64,000 bases of DNA, from positions 876,001 through 940,000 of the forward strand of contig JAJTWR010000260.1 in NCBI GenBank assembly GCA_021613335.1. The letters run 5' to 3'. The notes beneath the pieces are model-generated. The model was not told where the DNA came from, ran no database searches, and was given only the letters and a program-made list of their open reading frames with translations. Both the position numbers and the translations under genes were made by a program. Below are positions 12,837 through 25,300 of this stretch, piece by piece. Positions within the stretch are counted from its first letter, which is position 1; each line of letters begins with the position of its first letter. This stretch comes from Whitmania pigra (lineage: Eukaryota; Annelida; Clitellata; Hirudinida; Haemopidae).

Positions 12837-15800
12837 TCAGTAGGATCGAACCTTGGGTGGTATGGTCTCGACCTTGGAGCTGTCAAGAACTTTGTCAATG
12901 ACCTGACGATACTCCAGTGTTACCTTTAAATAAACATAGAGTTAAAATCCTTCTTAAAAACAATTAAGCACATAAATCTTACTTTCCCTGCCGCATCCAC
13001 GTGAGCAATAGAGTGCTTGCGCCAATGCTCAGCAAAGGATTTTTTCTTCTGACCATCCAGTGATTTGGAGTAGTCAAGTTCATCAATCCTGTTCTGTATT
13101 GCAAGTAATTTAATCAATCGATGCATTCTGGCCTGGATGCCAAGCAACGGAAGCTCTTAATTATTGCCAAATTAAGATTTGCATTTATAAAACTTGTACA
13201 TTCAACATCTTTCAGGTGGCATGGAATTTATATTAAATTGCTCTCAGTGAAAATATGATATCCTCCTTCTAACAAATGAAAAACTCACAGGGAAATCTTC
13301 TCTAGCATGGGCCCCTCTGCTTTCCTTGCGGTTCTCTGCAGAGAAGGCAGTAAGAACAGAATTAATCATGAGATTCTGCAACTCCAAAGTCTCCACTAGG
13401 TCAGAATTCCAAATCATTCCACGATCAGTTGTCTGCAACATTAAAAAATATCAATTTCTGACTGGGTAGAGCCTTCAATGTATAATTACAAATAAATCAT
13501 TAATCCTCCAAAACTTACTGTGAATACCAAGACTGATCATAAAAATGAAACACCAATTAATAAGCAACTGCGAATATCCCAAACCTTAATGTTCTCCATT
13601 TCCTTCCAGATAAGTGATAGCTTTTCACATCCAGTTTTGAGGGTAGGACCATCTCTGAACACTGCAGCATACTCTTGCATGACCTGTGATCATTATTTAT
13701 TCACATGAGATAGTACGTACAAATTTATAGCCATTAGAATATGTTCAACAAACCTTTTGCATCTTCAGTCTCAGATCAGCAGTTGAAATACTGCCCTTAG
13801 CATGCCTGATAGCATCCAAGTTTGCAACTGTTGCTTCCCCAGCATTCTACCAAAGCAAACATATAGTTTATAATCTGGCAATTCAGATACTCAAAGCCTC
13901 AGCATGATTTAGACGATGGTACTCACAGGGCTTATCTTTGGAACTGGATCTCCAGGCTTGTTAAGTGTCTCAATGGTATTAGCACAAGCACGTCCAAAGA
14001 CCACCAGATCGAGAAGGGAATTAGCGCCCAACCTATTAGCTCCGTGCACAGACGTGCTAGCTGCCTCTCCAGCTGCAAAGAGGCCTGGAACTACGTAGTC
14101 CTGGCCATTCTTAGTCTGGACGACCTGACCCTTGTAGTTGGTCGGAACGCCACCCATGTTGTAGTGCACTGTTGGAATGACTGGAATGGGTTCGCGAGTG
14201 ACGTCCACTCCAGCGAAAATCATGGCTGTTTCTGAGATTCCAGGAAGACGTGCATGGAGTTGCTCGGGAGGGAGGTGGAAGAGTTGAAGGAAAATGTGGT
14301 CACCTTCTTTACCAACACCCCTATTTTATAAATGTTCAAAATATAAATATTCAGCTACAACATAAAGTTTTTAAGAATATTACTTATGAAATTATTATGA
14401 TTATGAAATCATAATCTATTTAAAATGTTTGAATTTGTAATGTCTGTGGACTATATTAATTAAATTGCAATAATTAAATCTCAGCTCTTTCAATAAAGGA
14501 GGCAAGCTAAAATTCAGATGCCCAATATAAATTAGAGACACAGCTACTTAACAACTGGTAGCTGCACTTAAAAAAAAATAAAATTTTAGAAGATCATTTC
14601 CACACACCTTCCTTCTCTGATCTCAATAGTCATGGATCTCGAGACGACATCCCTGGAGGCAAGATCTTTAGCATTGGGAGCATATCTTTCCATGAACCTC
14701 TCTCCTTTGCTATTCACCAAGAAACCACCCTCTCCTCTGCAACCTTCAGTTATCAGGCATCCAGCTCCATAGATACCTATGGGAATTGTTAGAATAAACA
14801 ATATTACCTTCATACTTGTGCTTTCCTAACGTGTTCCTATAATGTACCAACCGGTTGGATGGAACTGAACAAACTCCATGTCCTGGCTATAAATTCCTGC
14901 TCTATTGGCCATAGCAGTTCCATCACCAGTGCAAGTGTGAGCTCCAGTGCATGAAAAGTAGCTTCGACCATAACCTCTAAAAACAATAAACTAATTTTAT
15001 AAGAACTACTTTCAGTCAATCAACAGCACATGACTTTTGTCTTAAGTGTTTCTGATTCAGAGAATTAAGCCAACACAGTAGGATGGTTACCCAGTAGCCA
15101 AGACGGTGTTGTTTGTTCGGAACCTGTGAATATTGCCGTCTTCCAAGGAGAGCGCCAAGACTCCCTTGCATTGACCATTTTCCATTATGAGATCCAAAGC
15201 AAAGTACTCAATGAAATAGTCAGCATCATATTTGAGACTCTGTAATGAAGTTAAAAGTCTCATTTAATAAATTAACCATGTCTTTCCATTAATACCACTG
15301 ACATGATAATGAAATAGCTAAACAATCATATTCATTTACAACATTTCAAACACATGAGAAAAACCTTCAATTTCTCTTAATAATATGTTTAAATTAAAAA
15401 ATTAGAATTATTAAATAATAAATTGGAATACAATTAACAATCGTAAACTGACTTAGGCTGAGAAAGCAAAAACTATCTTGCATGGATTGCATGCCATGAA
15501 TATGCACAAAATGATAAAAATATGAATAATGAAAAAGTAGCTTAGAAACATCGAAGCATAAACTTTACAAGTCAAATCTCCTAACCCTTCCATAAAGAGT
15601 GTGCAACATGGAATGACCAGTCCTGTCAGCTACACAGCAAGCACGATGTGCTTGTCCGCCCTTCCCAAAATCCAAGCTCTGGCCTCCAAATGCCCTTTGA
15701 TAGATCTTACCGTTGTCCAGGCGACTGAATGGCATTCCAAAGTTTTCCAACTGAAATACACCGGCAATATGAGCTACTTTAACAATATCTTATTAAAATG

Positions 15801-16756
15801 AGAGGTTAATGCCCAAAAGATCACCTCAATAACTGCTTTGGGAGCTTCTTCACACATGTATTGAATGGCATCCTGGTCACCAAGCCAATCTGATCCTTTC
15901 ACAGTGTCATAAAAGTGGTATTCCCACTTATCTTCTTCCATGTTTGCCAAGGCAGCATTGACACCTCCCTAAAGAAACCATACTGTTTTTAAGAACATAA
16001 TGACATATAGATATCACTATACCATATGCAACAGTCTAAATTCAAATAAAGCTACTGCAAGACTTTAGGGCATCTAGAAACTTCTTACCTGAGCTGCCAC
16101 AGTGTGCGATCTTGTGGGGAACAATTTAGTGATGCATGCCGTTTTAAATCCTTTGTTTGCCAATCCAAAGGCAGCCCTAAGTCCTGCTCCTCCAGCACCA
16201 ACAACAACAGCATCATATTCGTGATCAACCACTGGATAATCTCTTGAGAGCTAAAACACACAACAGTTTGTATTTGACCTCCAAGATGCACTTCCAAGGA
16301 CATATCAAAATTTGTATCTGTAACAAACCTGCTGCCCACTACTGTGCTTAGCATTGGTATTTCTTCCATGTACTCGAAAGCTAAAGCATCTTGATGAAAG
16401 AACAGATCCCGGCAATTTCTGTCAAAAGCGGGGTTAACAAATTTTATTCTTCCGCAATTGCGTTTCTTATTTAAAATTCCCCGAACTCCTCAAATGTCAC
16501 AATCAAAAGTTTCACATCGGGTTAAGCTAATACAATGCATTCGATATCTGAACAAAAAACTAATTTTTAAAAAAACGTCTCCGGACGATTCGCTGGTTGG
16601 CAGCCTCTCGCCGTAATAAGGCGACAAAAATTCCATGTTTATTATATTTCCAGATCTCGAGAAAATTGAATAATTATTCGCACAAATAAAAAACTTTACT
16701 TTTCCCAGGCTGATGGTATTAGGAGTCAGGAAAATCCTTCCGAATGCAGACGCCAT
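12837..16756 (-). CDS. SDHA: Succinate dehydrogenase flavoprotein subunit (complex II)
   Basis: Fourteen exons from ATG at 16756 to the stop at 12837-12839 join in phase to 662 residues, against 664 in human. The order is a mitochondrial presequence ([13 protein letters not shown], basic and hydroxyl-rich), the FAD-binding [17 protein letters not shown], then SHTVAAQGG, whose histidine carries the covalent FAD, then [20 protein letters not shown], the substrate region [13 protein letters not shown], and the C-terminal [13 protein letters not shown] and EHWRKHS blocks ending VRSY. It oxidises succinate to fumarate in the TCA cycle and passes electrons to SDHB. All catalytic motifs are present and I saw no frameshift, so the gene looks functional. 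Confidence 0.97.
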
Positions 16757-17526
16757 ATTGCCGACCCGAGATAGCGGTCAACCCAGTAATCACGTACGGA
16801 CAATGCTATATATCCTTCAATAAAAGAAAGCAGCAGTTTCTGATGCTACTAAGATTTTATGTTAATTAAATACAATATTTTATAATATATGCTAAAACAT
16901 AATCATATACTTAAATGTAAAAAAAATATTTTTTATAAGTAAATAATTCAAAATTTGTATTTTACCGAGCTAATTTGTTTTTTTATTAAAAAAACAGTAT
17001 TTAAATTTTTATTAAAACTTTCTAATATTTAACGAATGTTAATTGAAAAGAATTTGTGGCCTCTCGACGTAGCGGATACCTCGATTCCCCGCCGCTATTT
17101 TAGCACCCACCTCCCAAACTCGTCTGAATCGGTAATTTAATGCTGTTGCATTTTATAAGTTCAAACAAAGTCTAGCCAAATGGAGCCTAGTCTTTTTACA
17201 CACGGCAATGGCAGCACTTTTTCCATCTAAAGTCAGAAACTGCCTTCAAAAAAGTGTCGCACCGGTTGCGAATATTTCAGAGTTTATATGAACTGTTATC
17301 AGTTCTCCAGACATATACCTTTTATCTGCTTGTTTGTCCACTTAACCAATTTATGCATAAATATAACTTTAAATAAAAATTGGAATGAGGTTTGAAGGAC
17401 CTGTGGGTCAGGTTAACAATCTATGAGATGTGGAAATAATGGATTGCTGAGGTCAAATTATGAGACATTCAATATATTTTAAAATAGTTTTCAAAACTGT
17501 AAATTCATAATAATTGTAAAAAAAGT
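16757..17526. other. Intergenic: SDHA promoter side and WTAP 3' side
   Basis: AT-rich sequence with no coding frame. It must hold the SDHA promoter, since SDHA starts at 16756 and reads leftward, and the 3' untranslated region of WTAP. A moderately GC-rich patch at about 17040-17300 might be regulatory, but I see no recognisable site. Confidence 0.4.
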
Positions 17527-20221
17527 TCATTTTTTTGCAACTGCATGGATTGAGCTGTCCAATTTTGGTCCATTAGATAAGTCAGACACATTAGGTTTAG
17601 TCCTATCATGGTCTTCACTAGAAAAATGGTGGCGTTTAGCTTTTCTGTCATCATTTTTATCTTCAGCGCCCACAACATTTTCAATGTTACGTTTCCGAGA
17701 CTTGTAACCGTCAGAATTGTCATTTTTAGAAAAATTCTGCTTATTTTTATCACTCGTCCTAGCACTCTTATCAGAGGCATCACATCGATCATCAGAATGT
17801 TTTTTAGTTCTTTTATCAGTTGAATTGGCAGAAAGAGGGACCTTTTTTGATCTGTCGCTGCTAGCCGATGTTGAGTCGTTCTTAGAAGATATCTGGATGC
17901 GTTGCTGATGACAAAGTTCTTGAGTTGTAGAAGATTTGGTGCTAGCAGGCTTAATGCTGCTGCCAGATTTGTCAGTATGCCTCTTTTTGGAATCAGTCAC
18001 TCCAGTAGCTGCTGAGTGACGATTGTCCTTGTGGTTGGATTCATGTCTCGAGTCTCCTTCAGTAGCATCTTTTTTAGCTGCTTTATCATTGGTTATAGTC
18101 CTTGCTTTCAACAGAGATTTCAGCTCATGGTTTTCCTCTGTGGATAGTTTCAGCTTTTCTTGGCATTGCTTTAAGCTGATTTGGTACTCAATTAATGCTG
18201 TCTGCATTTCTTCAAGTTCTGAATCTGTTTCCAGCATCAATCTTTCACAGCCTAATTTGTATAAGTACAAAAAGTCAAAAATAATTATTACAATCCTAGT
18301 AAAGAGTGTCCATCTTCGAGATGATACTCAAAAATTAAAATACTATACAGACTTTCCTCTGCCCTTTTGCTGATTCGGACTAGTTGCTTCTCCAAGGCAA
18401 GTTCACCTTCCAGTTTTGAGATGGATCCAGATGAAAGCATCCTACCAATCTCTTCATTTTCCATCATCAGAGAATGGCACTTTGCAACAAGCCGTTTTCC
18501 AGTTTGGCTGAAACATAACAAATTTATCATGGCCACACATAAAAATATTATCATGGCAACACCAATTAAAATAACTTTATAGTTAATAAGAGTTTGGTGT
18601 ATTAGTTGAATAAGCAGCATTTATTAGCATAGAGTTAAAGGTCTAACTAATTAGCAGTTTTGCAGATCAATTCATTGTAATTCTATTTTTACAAACTTTT
18701 GAGAGTCTTATATATCTGAATAGAATGTGAAGACAGTTTTTAATCCATCCACCTTACTTATATAGCTCCCGTACCCAAGAGCAACATTACGATTGTTGAT
18801 ATTACCAAAAACAAAGAGAACATCCACCTTTCTGGAGTAAACTTGAGTGCAGCAACATCTCCCTTTGTCTGCTCAAGTTTGGCCTTAAGGCTTTCAATTT
18901 CTTTTTGCATTTGACGATACATGAGGTTGACAGCAGGATCGAGAACAGAGGAACGAAGCTGAACTGAACTCCTGCCCTGGGTTTGCTTCATTTCTTGGAT
19001 CTGTGCCTGCATAAGCAATGGAAGCTATAATATTTAACATGGAAACGACCGACTTACTGTTTTATAATTAAAAATGCTGTAGTTAAGTTTCTAGATTCTC
19101 AAAATGATCTGCCAGAATTAAAAAAAAAATTCAATCTTAGAATAAAACCAGCAATTCTTGGACTTCTTGCTCCTTCATTGCCAGCCTCATAACCAGGATT
19201 CCCTCCCTTTGAATGCCCTCTTGAAGTTGTGCCTTCAGTTTCAGAGAGTTTTGTCTCACGTCTTCTTCCTCTGTATAGAATTTATGGGTGGTCAAGAAAA
19301 TATTAAATTAATAAATAACCAAATGAACAAATCATTCTTCAATAATTATTGCTATATTTAACCTCACAAATCTGGCCAATAATTAAAAAATTTTAGTAGA
19401 AATATTATTAACATCCTGAATTAATCATATGCTTCGAGCAACTTCTGCAAACTATTCTATATGGAACTTAGATGTTATTCATTTATTTGCCCATCACAAA
19501 ACTTGGTTTTAATTTTGAATGTCATCAATCGTTTGATAACTAATTTCTAATTTAGATTTAAAATATTTGGATCAGATCTGCCTTATTAAACAAGACTTAT
19601 AAGGAGTTCCATGTAACTATATAAAAATTTTGCAAACATCTACTGATGCAAATCAGTCAATATCTACATTCAGAAAAACAAGTAAATAGTAATTAACTAT
19701 TAAACAATTTATGGAGCTTACAAATCAACCATTACTACCTTTATTAATGTCATAACATGGATATATTTACCTGGCTTTTGCAATCTTGCATTAAGATAGT
19801 CAACATGATTCTGAAGTTTGAGGAATTTTTCAACTAATTCTTCTTTTTGTAAATGATTAAGGTCACTTTTGGAATATTTCATCTAAATGTTAAATATAAA
19901 GTCATTATTGCTCCCCTTAAAATAAAAGCATTTGATGTGATATTAAATATAACATAATTGAAATAGCTATTTCGTTTAAAATAACTTTAATTTTAAATAT
20001 TTAATTTGTTCAAAGAGCAAAGAAAATACTTGTATATTAATGTTAACATGTATTCTATGATAATTATGAAACAACTTAAAACAGTGATTATTAACTGCTT
20101 AAAAATAACTAAGGCTATTTGACCAACGATAATAAAGTTTGTTTTTCAAAATTGTTAAGGAATAAAAATAAATATGACTCACATTAAAAGTTTTTTTTGG
20201 TGTCAATAACTCCCCACTCAT
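17527..20221 (-). CDS. WTAP: WTAP / Fl(2)d, m6A writer-complex regulatory subunit
   Basis: Six exons (20183-20221, 19771-19882, 19149-19270, 18828-19006, 18353-18507, 17527-18251) give 443 residues (human 396). The conserved coiled-coil core is clear: ILVMRLAMKEQEVQEL, RSSVLDPAVNL, KFTPESQTGKRLVAKC (spanning an exon junction), EIGRMLSSG, KLEGELALEKQ and LETDSELEEMQTAL. WTAP dimerises through this coil and anchors METTL3-METTL14 in nuclear speckles, directing N6-methyladenosine deposition; in flies it also controls sex-specific splicing. The last 150 or so residues are a Ser/Lys/Asp-rich disordered tail with basic RKRN-like strings, probable nuclear signals. This tail is poorly conserved in the family, so its divergence is expected. 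Confidence 0.95.
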
Positions 20222-21989
20222 AGCAATAGTGAATTTGACAAAATCCAATGGTATTATATCGCAAGCAATATTTATTGAAATGAAACTTTGCTACTTCTGA
20301 ACAAATCAGTCAATTATCCATCGAAACGTCAAACACATATTAGTTGAATTACTACAATATTTCACGAACAATTAATAGGAGATTTTTAAAGAGTAATCTA
20401 TACAAACGGCTACAATTGTTTATGATGCGGAGAGCCCTGGTGTCACCAAAGATTTTTGAAAACAACAATCAAATTTCACTCGGCGATAAAACAAGCGAAC
20501 GATATTGTGAGTGAGGTTAATGATTTCTATTTTGACTTGTTAATTGATTATTATTCTGACATTCTTACTATTTGAAGTTGATTTACATATTTTATAAGCG
20601 AAGTAAACCTACCAAGTACATAATTATTTTAATGAGATTGTCTAATTAATTAATTGCAGATTTTGAAATTGATTCATTTAGATGTTTTATTAATAACGGC
20701 AGCACATTTAATCCATGCCATCTACTCAGTTTTTGAATATCAGATTTAAACAGAAGTTACACATAAATAACCGAGGTATTTCTGGCTTGGTGTTGCTCTT
20801 AAATGATATAATTAATTTGAGAACATAATGTTGGCGTAAAATAAAGTAACAATTATTTAAAGTTGTTAAAACCAATGATTCGCTAAAGTTGAGCCAGTTC
20901 GATTGGATGTAAAGCTCTAATGGTTTTTATTAGCTGCAATTAAACATTTTGCTTAATCAACTTATAAGGGCAGACTTCAACAAGTTTGCGAGTTTCGACT
21001 TTATATTAAATTGTTTTACTGGAATCATCAGCGGGAGTATATCCTTTGGATGTTCTCTATACAAAAATTGTAGAGATATAACTATGCGTACTTATAGTTT
21101 TAATTAATTGTTGTTTTGGTTCAATATATAACACAAAAAAGTCTAAACTGAAATGTTCCTCATCGAGTAAATGTAATGCCGACCCCAACCTCGAAGTGTC
21201 CTGACCGATCACATTCTCAGCTGTTGTATCTACGATGTCGATCGCTCTTCGTTGCACGTCACATAATTCTTGAGTCCTTCTGATGGTTACCCAACCGAGA
21301 CACAGTCTCACAATAGTCTATCTTATTAACTGAAGCTTTTGCTAACCCAACATTCACATAAAAATTAACAGTAAAACAAGGATCAAAAGCGCTTGAGTGA
21401 ATCGGAATTTAATTTTTGGATGGACATTGGAACGAATCACTATATAATCAATTCATATAAATAGACAGTTACCTAATATAATGTCGATAAGCAAGATGTA
21501 AACAAAAATTCCATAAAAATTGCAGCTTTATAGCCACTTTTCTAAACGAGTCGTTTCCCAAGCTTTTCCAACAATTAGATGTACAGTTATAGAAAATATT
21601 AATGTAGTTTATATGAAATGCCAATGCACTCAGCAGTTTGCTAGTTTTAAATTTGACCATGCTCAGATTACTATGTAATTGTAAAAGATTATTTGAATTC
21701 GTAGATCAAAACAATGAAATGTCACGTAGAAAAATACAATACACTGTATTTATTTGATTATGAAAAGTGACATTGATATTTTTGTTATTTTTGGCCAGAA
21801 CGTCCGAGGATAATTTTGCGCGTTTTGAGTCTGCATTAAATCAAAGAACGCATCTCGAGCATGTCATGGAACGGAAAACAAATATCAATGATTCATTTTT
21901 ACTCTGATTAAACTTTTTACAAGCAACTGCTAATATGTATAAGAACAAAGGTAATGGACCAAGGGTACATTGAAAAGGCAAAAAGTAGT
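20222..21989. other. Intergenic between WTAP start and endophilin-B end
   Basis: It should contain the WTAP promoter (20222 onward). On the minus strand about 21100-21300 reads ELCDVQRRAIDIVD, resembling the VQRRA block near the end of LINE reverse transcriptases, so a small transposon relic is possible. Otherwise AT-rich sequence with nothing I can support. Confidence 0.35.
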
Positions 21990-22159
21990 CTAATCAGACA
22001 CAAAAATATCGACTGCATATATGTATAGCAAAACTACAACTAGAAGATTAATGAGATGAGCTAAAAACCATTCTTGTCTTTCCCAGTCCTTGAGCAGTAT
22101 GAACTCTTGACCAATATTGCTTGCTACAGCACTTGGTGGCTTATCACGACCAATAATCA
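21990..22159 (-). other. Candidate exon encoding a C-terminal membrane anchor
   Basis: After a good acceptor (polypyrimidine then TAG at 22160-22162) the minus strand is open to a stop at 21990-21992 and encodes GRDKPPSAVASNIGQEF, a short charged stretch with DWERQEW, then a strongly hydrophobic segment LINLLVVVLLYIYAVDIF. I do not recognise it. It could be the last exon of a separate gene, or an alternative last exon of the endophilin-B gene: a weak donor in phase 1 exists inside that gene's final exon. Neither is shown. Confidence 0.3.
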
Positions 22160-22354
22160 CTAGAACAACATTTGGAAATATTAGAATGCTTTACAAAAAG
22201 GAATTTGAAGACGCCTAGAAGGTGCTTTGTAGAAATCAATTCAGGGTGGAATGTTATTGCTTTCACTGAAATAAATTTAAAATTTCTTTATTATAAAACA
22301 AAGTAAAATAGTCTAATCCTCATTTGAAAATACTTTACTCGAAGTTAATATTAA

Positions 22355-25300
22355 TTAACTTTTAGGCGAAACAAAAGCAAGACTACTAACGTCATCACTC
22401 TTAAGAGAAAGTTCCGTCATTTTGTATTCAAACCCGTCTACAGAAGCAACGGCAGGCTTCGAGGTACTCGTTGCCGATGATTCAAAACTGGGTGTACAAT
22501 AAAGCTTATTGTCAAATCATTTAGACCTTACAAGCTGTAACGATCAGCTTACGTATCAGAACTGATTTTAGAACGTTTGCAGTTTAAAGTCTGCATTAAA
22601 GTTATTTTGAGATTCCTTGGCGTTTAGCTCCCCCTCCTCAAATTTTATGGTCAGCCGCAGGAGTTGCATCTCTATTGGTGTGGTAATGTGCCAAAACCAA
22701 AAAACTAATACAATAAAAACTGCTTACAGTGACATCTTAAATTTGCGGCAATAATTGACACACCGTTATACCAAGGGAAGTAGTAAACCCATACAAATTG
22801 ATAAATACAAGACAAGTTTAACATATTTGTAAGCGAGATATGTGTGAATAATTTCAGTGCATCTAGTCTGATCCTTTCTTCCCCATTAAGCCTTGCCTTT
22901 CCGATCATGGATAATTTAAATGATATGTCTTCTAAGGAAGGCATTGTATTAGCATAGAGTACCAGCTTAGATGCTTTATTCTTCTTGAAAAATGATGGCA
23001 GTTGTAAGGCCAATGCTTTCTTCATGTTCAGCTTCATTGACATAACATCATTGTCACATGCGATTTCATATCATTCATACAACGCAACAAATTTCTTAAA
23101 AATTTGAACGAAGAATAGATACCTTATGCAAAAGAGGTCGTCTCCAAGTTTAGCGAAGGTTTACCCTTCCCACCCTAACTCTTGAAAAGGGCTAAATGAC
23201 ATCCGTGTTCTTAGAGCGACATTTTAAGCAGAATTATTAAAAAACTTTGCCATTACCATAGCTATACTGACATTGTCGTTCTTTTACTCGTTTGATTCCC
23301 TAATTTTCTAATTTCCTTTTAATCTATTCTTTCTTTGTGATAATATTCGTTTCGAACTTTGAAATCTTCGGCAAATTTTGGGATAGAATTAGCTCTTTCA
23401 TAATAATAGCAATAATAAATTATTTCAATTTTTGATCCAATGACAATCAGTCTTTTCTAAGAATTGATAGCCAAAACCTACCAGAAATTGATGCAAAGTC
23501 AATTAAACACGTGTGAAGCAGGACTCTCTGGAAGTACGAAATCTAACCCAAGCACAGATCCAAGGTTAATTTTTCGCACAATTTTTTTTAAAGTTTAAAA
23601 TGCTCTTATTGGCATGTTTTGGAAGCCTTTCTGAAACCATTTCAAGCTTTTAGTAAAGTTTCAGTTTCGCAATTTAGAGCTACAATTCAAGGACATCTTG
23701 TATTATAGCAAGAAGTCCATAGACACTGATTTTCTCTATGTCAAAGTGTCCAAATTGACAATTTTGACCGCATTTAATAAACATTCAAAATGTTTAGCTA
23801 TATATTCTATATTCTCATTTAAATATTCTGCCTAATTTAATTAAATATTTTTCAGATTAACCTTCCAAGTTGCCTTTGCAAATCACTCATGTAAAGATTA
23901 CACTGAGAAAAATATGTCATTTCAGCTTCTATGAAATCATGCAAACATCTCAGATGATGAGCCTACAACATAAATGAATGAAATATTTTATCAATTTTGT
24001 AATTTGTAATAGCGTTATTAGTAATTGCATTATTATTATTAGTCTATGTCATTAGTAATTAATAGGATGCTATTATATCATTGTTATATATAAAATATAT
24101 GGTAATTAAGCATTGTGTCATTAATTATAGTAATAAATTATAATTAATTAGTCGTTATTATCGTATTCATTACTTAACAGTGAAAGTTTATAAAAGGTTA
24201 CAATTTAGTAATGTAACTATCATGTAGGAATGAAATGTAGCCAATGAAATGAAATTTTTCGAATGAAAAAATAAATATAAAAAAACACACATGGGCACTG
24301 GCGAGACTTTCAAGCAGTAACTTTGTCACTTCTGATTGTTTGTCAAATTCTGATTGTGCCATCCTAAGCTCTATTTCAGCCTAAGAAGGTTATTCAAAAT
24401 TATGTGCATTCAATTTTAACCAATTAACCACAAGATAAAAACATTGAGCAATGGTAAAATGAAACATTTAATAAATGAATTCCTTGGAAGATTTGATAGA
24501 TGAATTTCTTTGCTTTCACTAAAGTCGACATATTTGCTGATCAAAATTGGACGAAAACGACTTACTTTTGCCACGAGGTCTCCAGACTCCTTATGAAAGA
24601 AAATATGCCTTCGTTGTACCAAATCGATTAATGGGAAGCGACAACTTACCGTATCTTTAGCGGGTAAGGCTTTCAGTTTTCTCAGCTTTGTTTTAGCAGC
24701 GTCTAAATCAAGTCGTTTCATGTCCAATACTTTCCTTTCTTTCTGTAATTAAAATTGTCACTGTTTAAAATGAGACTTTAATTGAAAAAAAACTTAAAAT
24801 CCTACTTGTATGGTTTTCATATCTCCTTCCAGAAATACATTGAATGGTTGAAGGAAGTTTTTAGCAGCAGCAAGGATGAAGTCTCGTTGGGCCTGACCCA
24901 ACTTCTGTTGCGTTTGTCCACAACGAATCAGCGTACTTCCTTTGGATTCATTATTCCAAATTATCAACTTCCAATTTGTACTAGTTGAAGGTAAGTTAAA
25001 TTATGCAATTGGCTCATTATTGCTAATTACGAACACACTTTGAATAGAAACACAAAACGTTCCGTTCGTCAAACTTTACTTGAAATCAGTTAATCCACTT
25101 AGATAATAAACGAACGAATAATCCATTCAATATCTGGATACCATTCAATATATATATGCAGATAAAGATGAAGTACTGAAGTTGTTGTTGGAAATAACAG
25201 GCAGGGATTTTAAAGAAGATATGGAGTCCCTGAGATTAGGAAGGAGAAATGAAGAGACCAATAAAACCAGACCAGTTTTATTAAAGTTTAGCAACCTATG

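Noticed and set aside
22355..22487. TELSLKSDDV as the start of an SH3 domain in endophilin-B
   Set aside because: It resembles the TELSLLADEV part of the human SH3, but the preceding ALYDY strand and all later SH3 motifs are missing and a stop follows within 15 residues.
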